NCBI GenBank assembly: GCA_022605405.1
Contig: JABYQQ010000005.1
Span: forward strand, 992,001-1,056,000
Source of the DNA: Earliella scabrosa
Lineage: Eukaryota > Basidiomycota > Agaricomycetes > Polyporales > Polyporaceae
Length of the DNA: 64,000 bases
Direction: 5' to 3'
Both the position numbers and the translations under genes were made by a program. The notes below the pieces were generated by a model. The model was not told where the DNA came from. It made no database searches and was given only the letters and a program-made list of their open reading frames with translations. Below are positions 62,359 to 64,000 of the stretch, one piece after another. The stretch's first letter is position 1. Each line of letters opens with the position of its first letter.

Positions 62359-63761
62359 TCAGTAGTAATGCAGGAACAGCAGCGACAGACTGGCACCGAT
62401 CAGGAACATGAGGATCCATTTGCGACCGTCCCTTGCTCTCCGCTTCGCTTCCTTCAGCTGCTCGTTTCCCTTCTCCACCGTCGCAGCTGTGGCGATCGCG
62501 TCCTCGTACAGCTGCTCCGTCTGCTCCGTCTGCTTCGTAAGATGCGCGACGAGCTCCATCTGCAGCGCACTGATCTCCATGAGCCGCGCCTCCGCCTGCT
62601 GCACCGACGCGAGGGTGTCCTGCACGTTCTGGAGGATGTTCGCGTTCTCCTCCTCGAACTGCTGGATCTGCGAAGCCGACAGCTCCAGCTCCTCCTCGTC
62701 CGTCTCCGACATCCAGTCGTCTCGCATCGTCGTCGACGCGCTCATTCCCCCGCCGCCGCCGGGCCGGATCGTTGACGCGGAATGCGACGGGTCGAACGCG
62801 GCGGACGAGCCGATGCTCGCCGCAAAGCTCGACGCGAGGTTCGACGCGCCGCCGAGCCAGCTCCCGCTCGCAGACGACTCCGCCGGGGACGGCGGCGTGA
62901 GGTTCGGTAGGCCTGCATGGTATGGGCTGTTCGTGCTCCCGAGGAAGGCCGCCTCACGGGCGGCGCCCGACCCGAGCGTGCGCGTGCGCTCGAGCTGCCG
63001 CTTCATGCGCTCCTCCTGCATGTCGCGCAGGAGCTGGCTCGTCTCCGTGAGGCGCCTGCTGAGGTACCAGGTGATGGAGGCGTGGTGTGCGGCGACAAAG
63101 TCCGAGGCCGCTGTCGAGTCGTCTTGCCGTAGGCGGGCGGGGAGGAGGCGCGTGAGAGGGTTCTGCTGGCTTGCGGCGTGCTCCGCGCGGCCTGCGGGTC
63201 GGGGCGGACGTCAGCCGTGCGCCAGGAGCGAGTGGTTGGCGGGCTGTCGTTGGGTCGGGAGGGTGGAGGGGCAGCACGACTCACGTTTCTCAAGCTCCTC
63301 GAGTTGTGCGACGCGGTCCTTACATCGGGAGAGGATGACCCGGGCTTGCAAGTCTATCTGGTCTCGTTCCTCGTTCGTCAGGTTGCGTAGGTCACTCCAT
63401 GACTGGTCTCCTCCAGAGATGTCGATCGTGCGGTTGGTCTGGCGCAATAGAGGTGGGTTCCGGGAGTCGACATTCAAGTACGCTTTCCGGACCGAGGAAA
63501 GCATGCGGGCGAGGGTGCCTATGTGGTTGAGCTGGCATGGTACTTCGTGAGATGAAGGCGTACGTGCTCGTCCACGGTTCCTGCAGCACTCACGACATTG
63601 TAGGCCTCCTTGACGTACTCTTTATTTACCAGCTGCTGCCTCTCCGCCTCAGGTGAGCGCTTCCCCGGACGAGAAAGCTTGCGACGCTTGGCATCCGGTG
63701 CCGCGCCCTCTTTCTGCCGCACGTACTCGCGGAATTCAGACGTTCGGGAGCTGACGGCCAT
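62359..63761 (-). CDS. UFE1: ER t-SNARE syntaxin-18/UFE1-like
   Basis: An ER-resident Qa-SNARE for Golgi-to-ER retrograde fusion. The start MAVSSRTSEFREYVRQKEG leads to the syntaxin-18 N-terminal domain (SVRKAYLNVDSRNPPLL, WSDLRNLTNEERDQIDLQA). A Ser/Gly/Pro-rich linker follows, then the SNARE motif (ELSASQIQQFEEENANILQN through EDAIATAATVEKGNEQLKEA) and a single C-terminal anchor WILMFLIGASLSLLFLHYY. The central Gln of the zero layer is likely that of TKQTEQTEQL, but the register is not certain by eye. Introns lie after VKEAYNVV-like and LEELEK segments. It converges on TVP38. Confidence 0.88.
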
Positions 63762-64000
63762 TGATTGAGACAAGATAGTGAGCAGAGCGGGAAGTTCAGA
63801 GCCCGAGCCAGACGGTGTGCATGCAGAGTCGATCAGGCGCGAGACAGTGGTGACGCCGCCGCCAGCGCCTGAGAGCCGTCCACGACACGCGTCACGGAGC
63901 TGTCACAGTATATGGTGACGAGGTCACGTCGCTGCCAAGGCGGGCGCCTTTCGAAGGAGGATATAAGACGCGGTGGGAAGGCTTGTCCGCTCAGCAGTAG
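63762..64000. promoter_or_regulatory. Promoter region at right edge
   Basis: Upstream sequence of UFE1. A plus-oriented TATAAG at 63962-63967 near the edge suggests that a divergent plus-strand gene begins just outside the window. Confidence 0.35.

Overview
The window is nuclear DNA of a filamentous basidiomycete, most likely a wood-decay Agaricomycete (Polyporales is a guess). The evidence is about thirty closely packed genes on both strands, nearly all broken by 45-70 nt GT-AG introns, fungal protein families throughout (KCH1, VMA21, LOA1, a GH71 alpha-1,3-glucanase, a PROPPIN), and basidiomycete-style orphan families. There are no operons, no bacterial signals, and no rRNA, tRNA or CRISPR that I can support. 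Gene models were built by hand: reading frames were joined through splice signals and checked against conserved family motifs. Each CDS span runs from start codon to stop codon and includes introns.

Layout. 1-9.2 kb: a kynurenine-type aminotransferase (+) tail to tail with a very large Ski2-like RNA helicase (SLH1/ASCC3 type, -). 9.6-20.2 kb: an NCS2 purine/xanthine permease, two tandem paralogous membrane proteins of an undescribed family (one carrying an MYND-type zinc finger), a secreted GH71 alpha-1,3-glucanase, EMC3 and the calcium sensor NCS1. 21-29.9 kb: a Cys-rich/Ser-rich orphan, an HSV2-type PROPPIN, arginyltransferase ATE1, a gene-free stretch with two diverged direct repeats, and the mitochondrial protease subunit IMP2. 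30-44 kb: KCH1, the DRG1/RBG1 GTPase, a head-to-head pair of ribonucleotide reductase small-subunit genes, a GNAT acetyltransferase, VMA21, ALG8 and IMP4. 44-64 kb: two tandem GNAT paralogues, aspartyl aminopeptidase, UTP12, a secreted double-psi beta-barrel protein, a Cys/Met-metabolism PLP enzyme, an SR-like splicing factor, LOA1, TVP38 and the ER t-SNARE UFE1.

Common themes: ribosome biogenesis and translation surveillance (IMP4, UTP12, SLH1, DRG1), ER/secretory membrane functions (EMC3, ALG8, VMA21, LOA1, TVP38, UFE1) and many divergent promoter pairs. No single biosynthetic or defence cluster is present. The most notable observations are (i) a set of very small internal exons of 7, 9, 9, 14, 16, 18 and 20 nt, several placed exactly in conserved motifs such as a helicase P-loop, (ii) two intact head-to-head RNR small-subunit paralogues sharing a promoter with MluI cell-cycle boxes, (iii) an apparently new two-member membrane family with and without an MYND finger, and (iv) a helicase whose second cassette has lost most ATPase motifs and which lacks the terminal Sec63 module.
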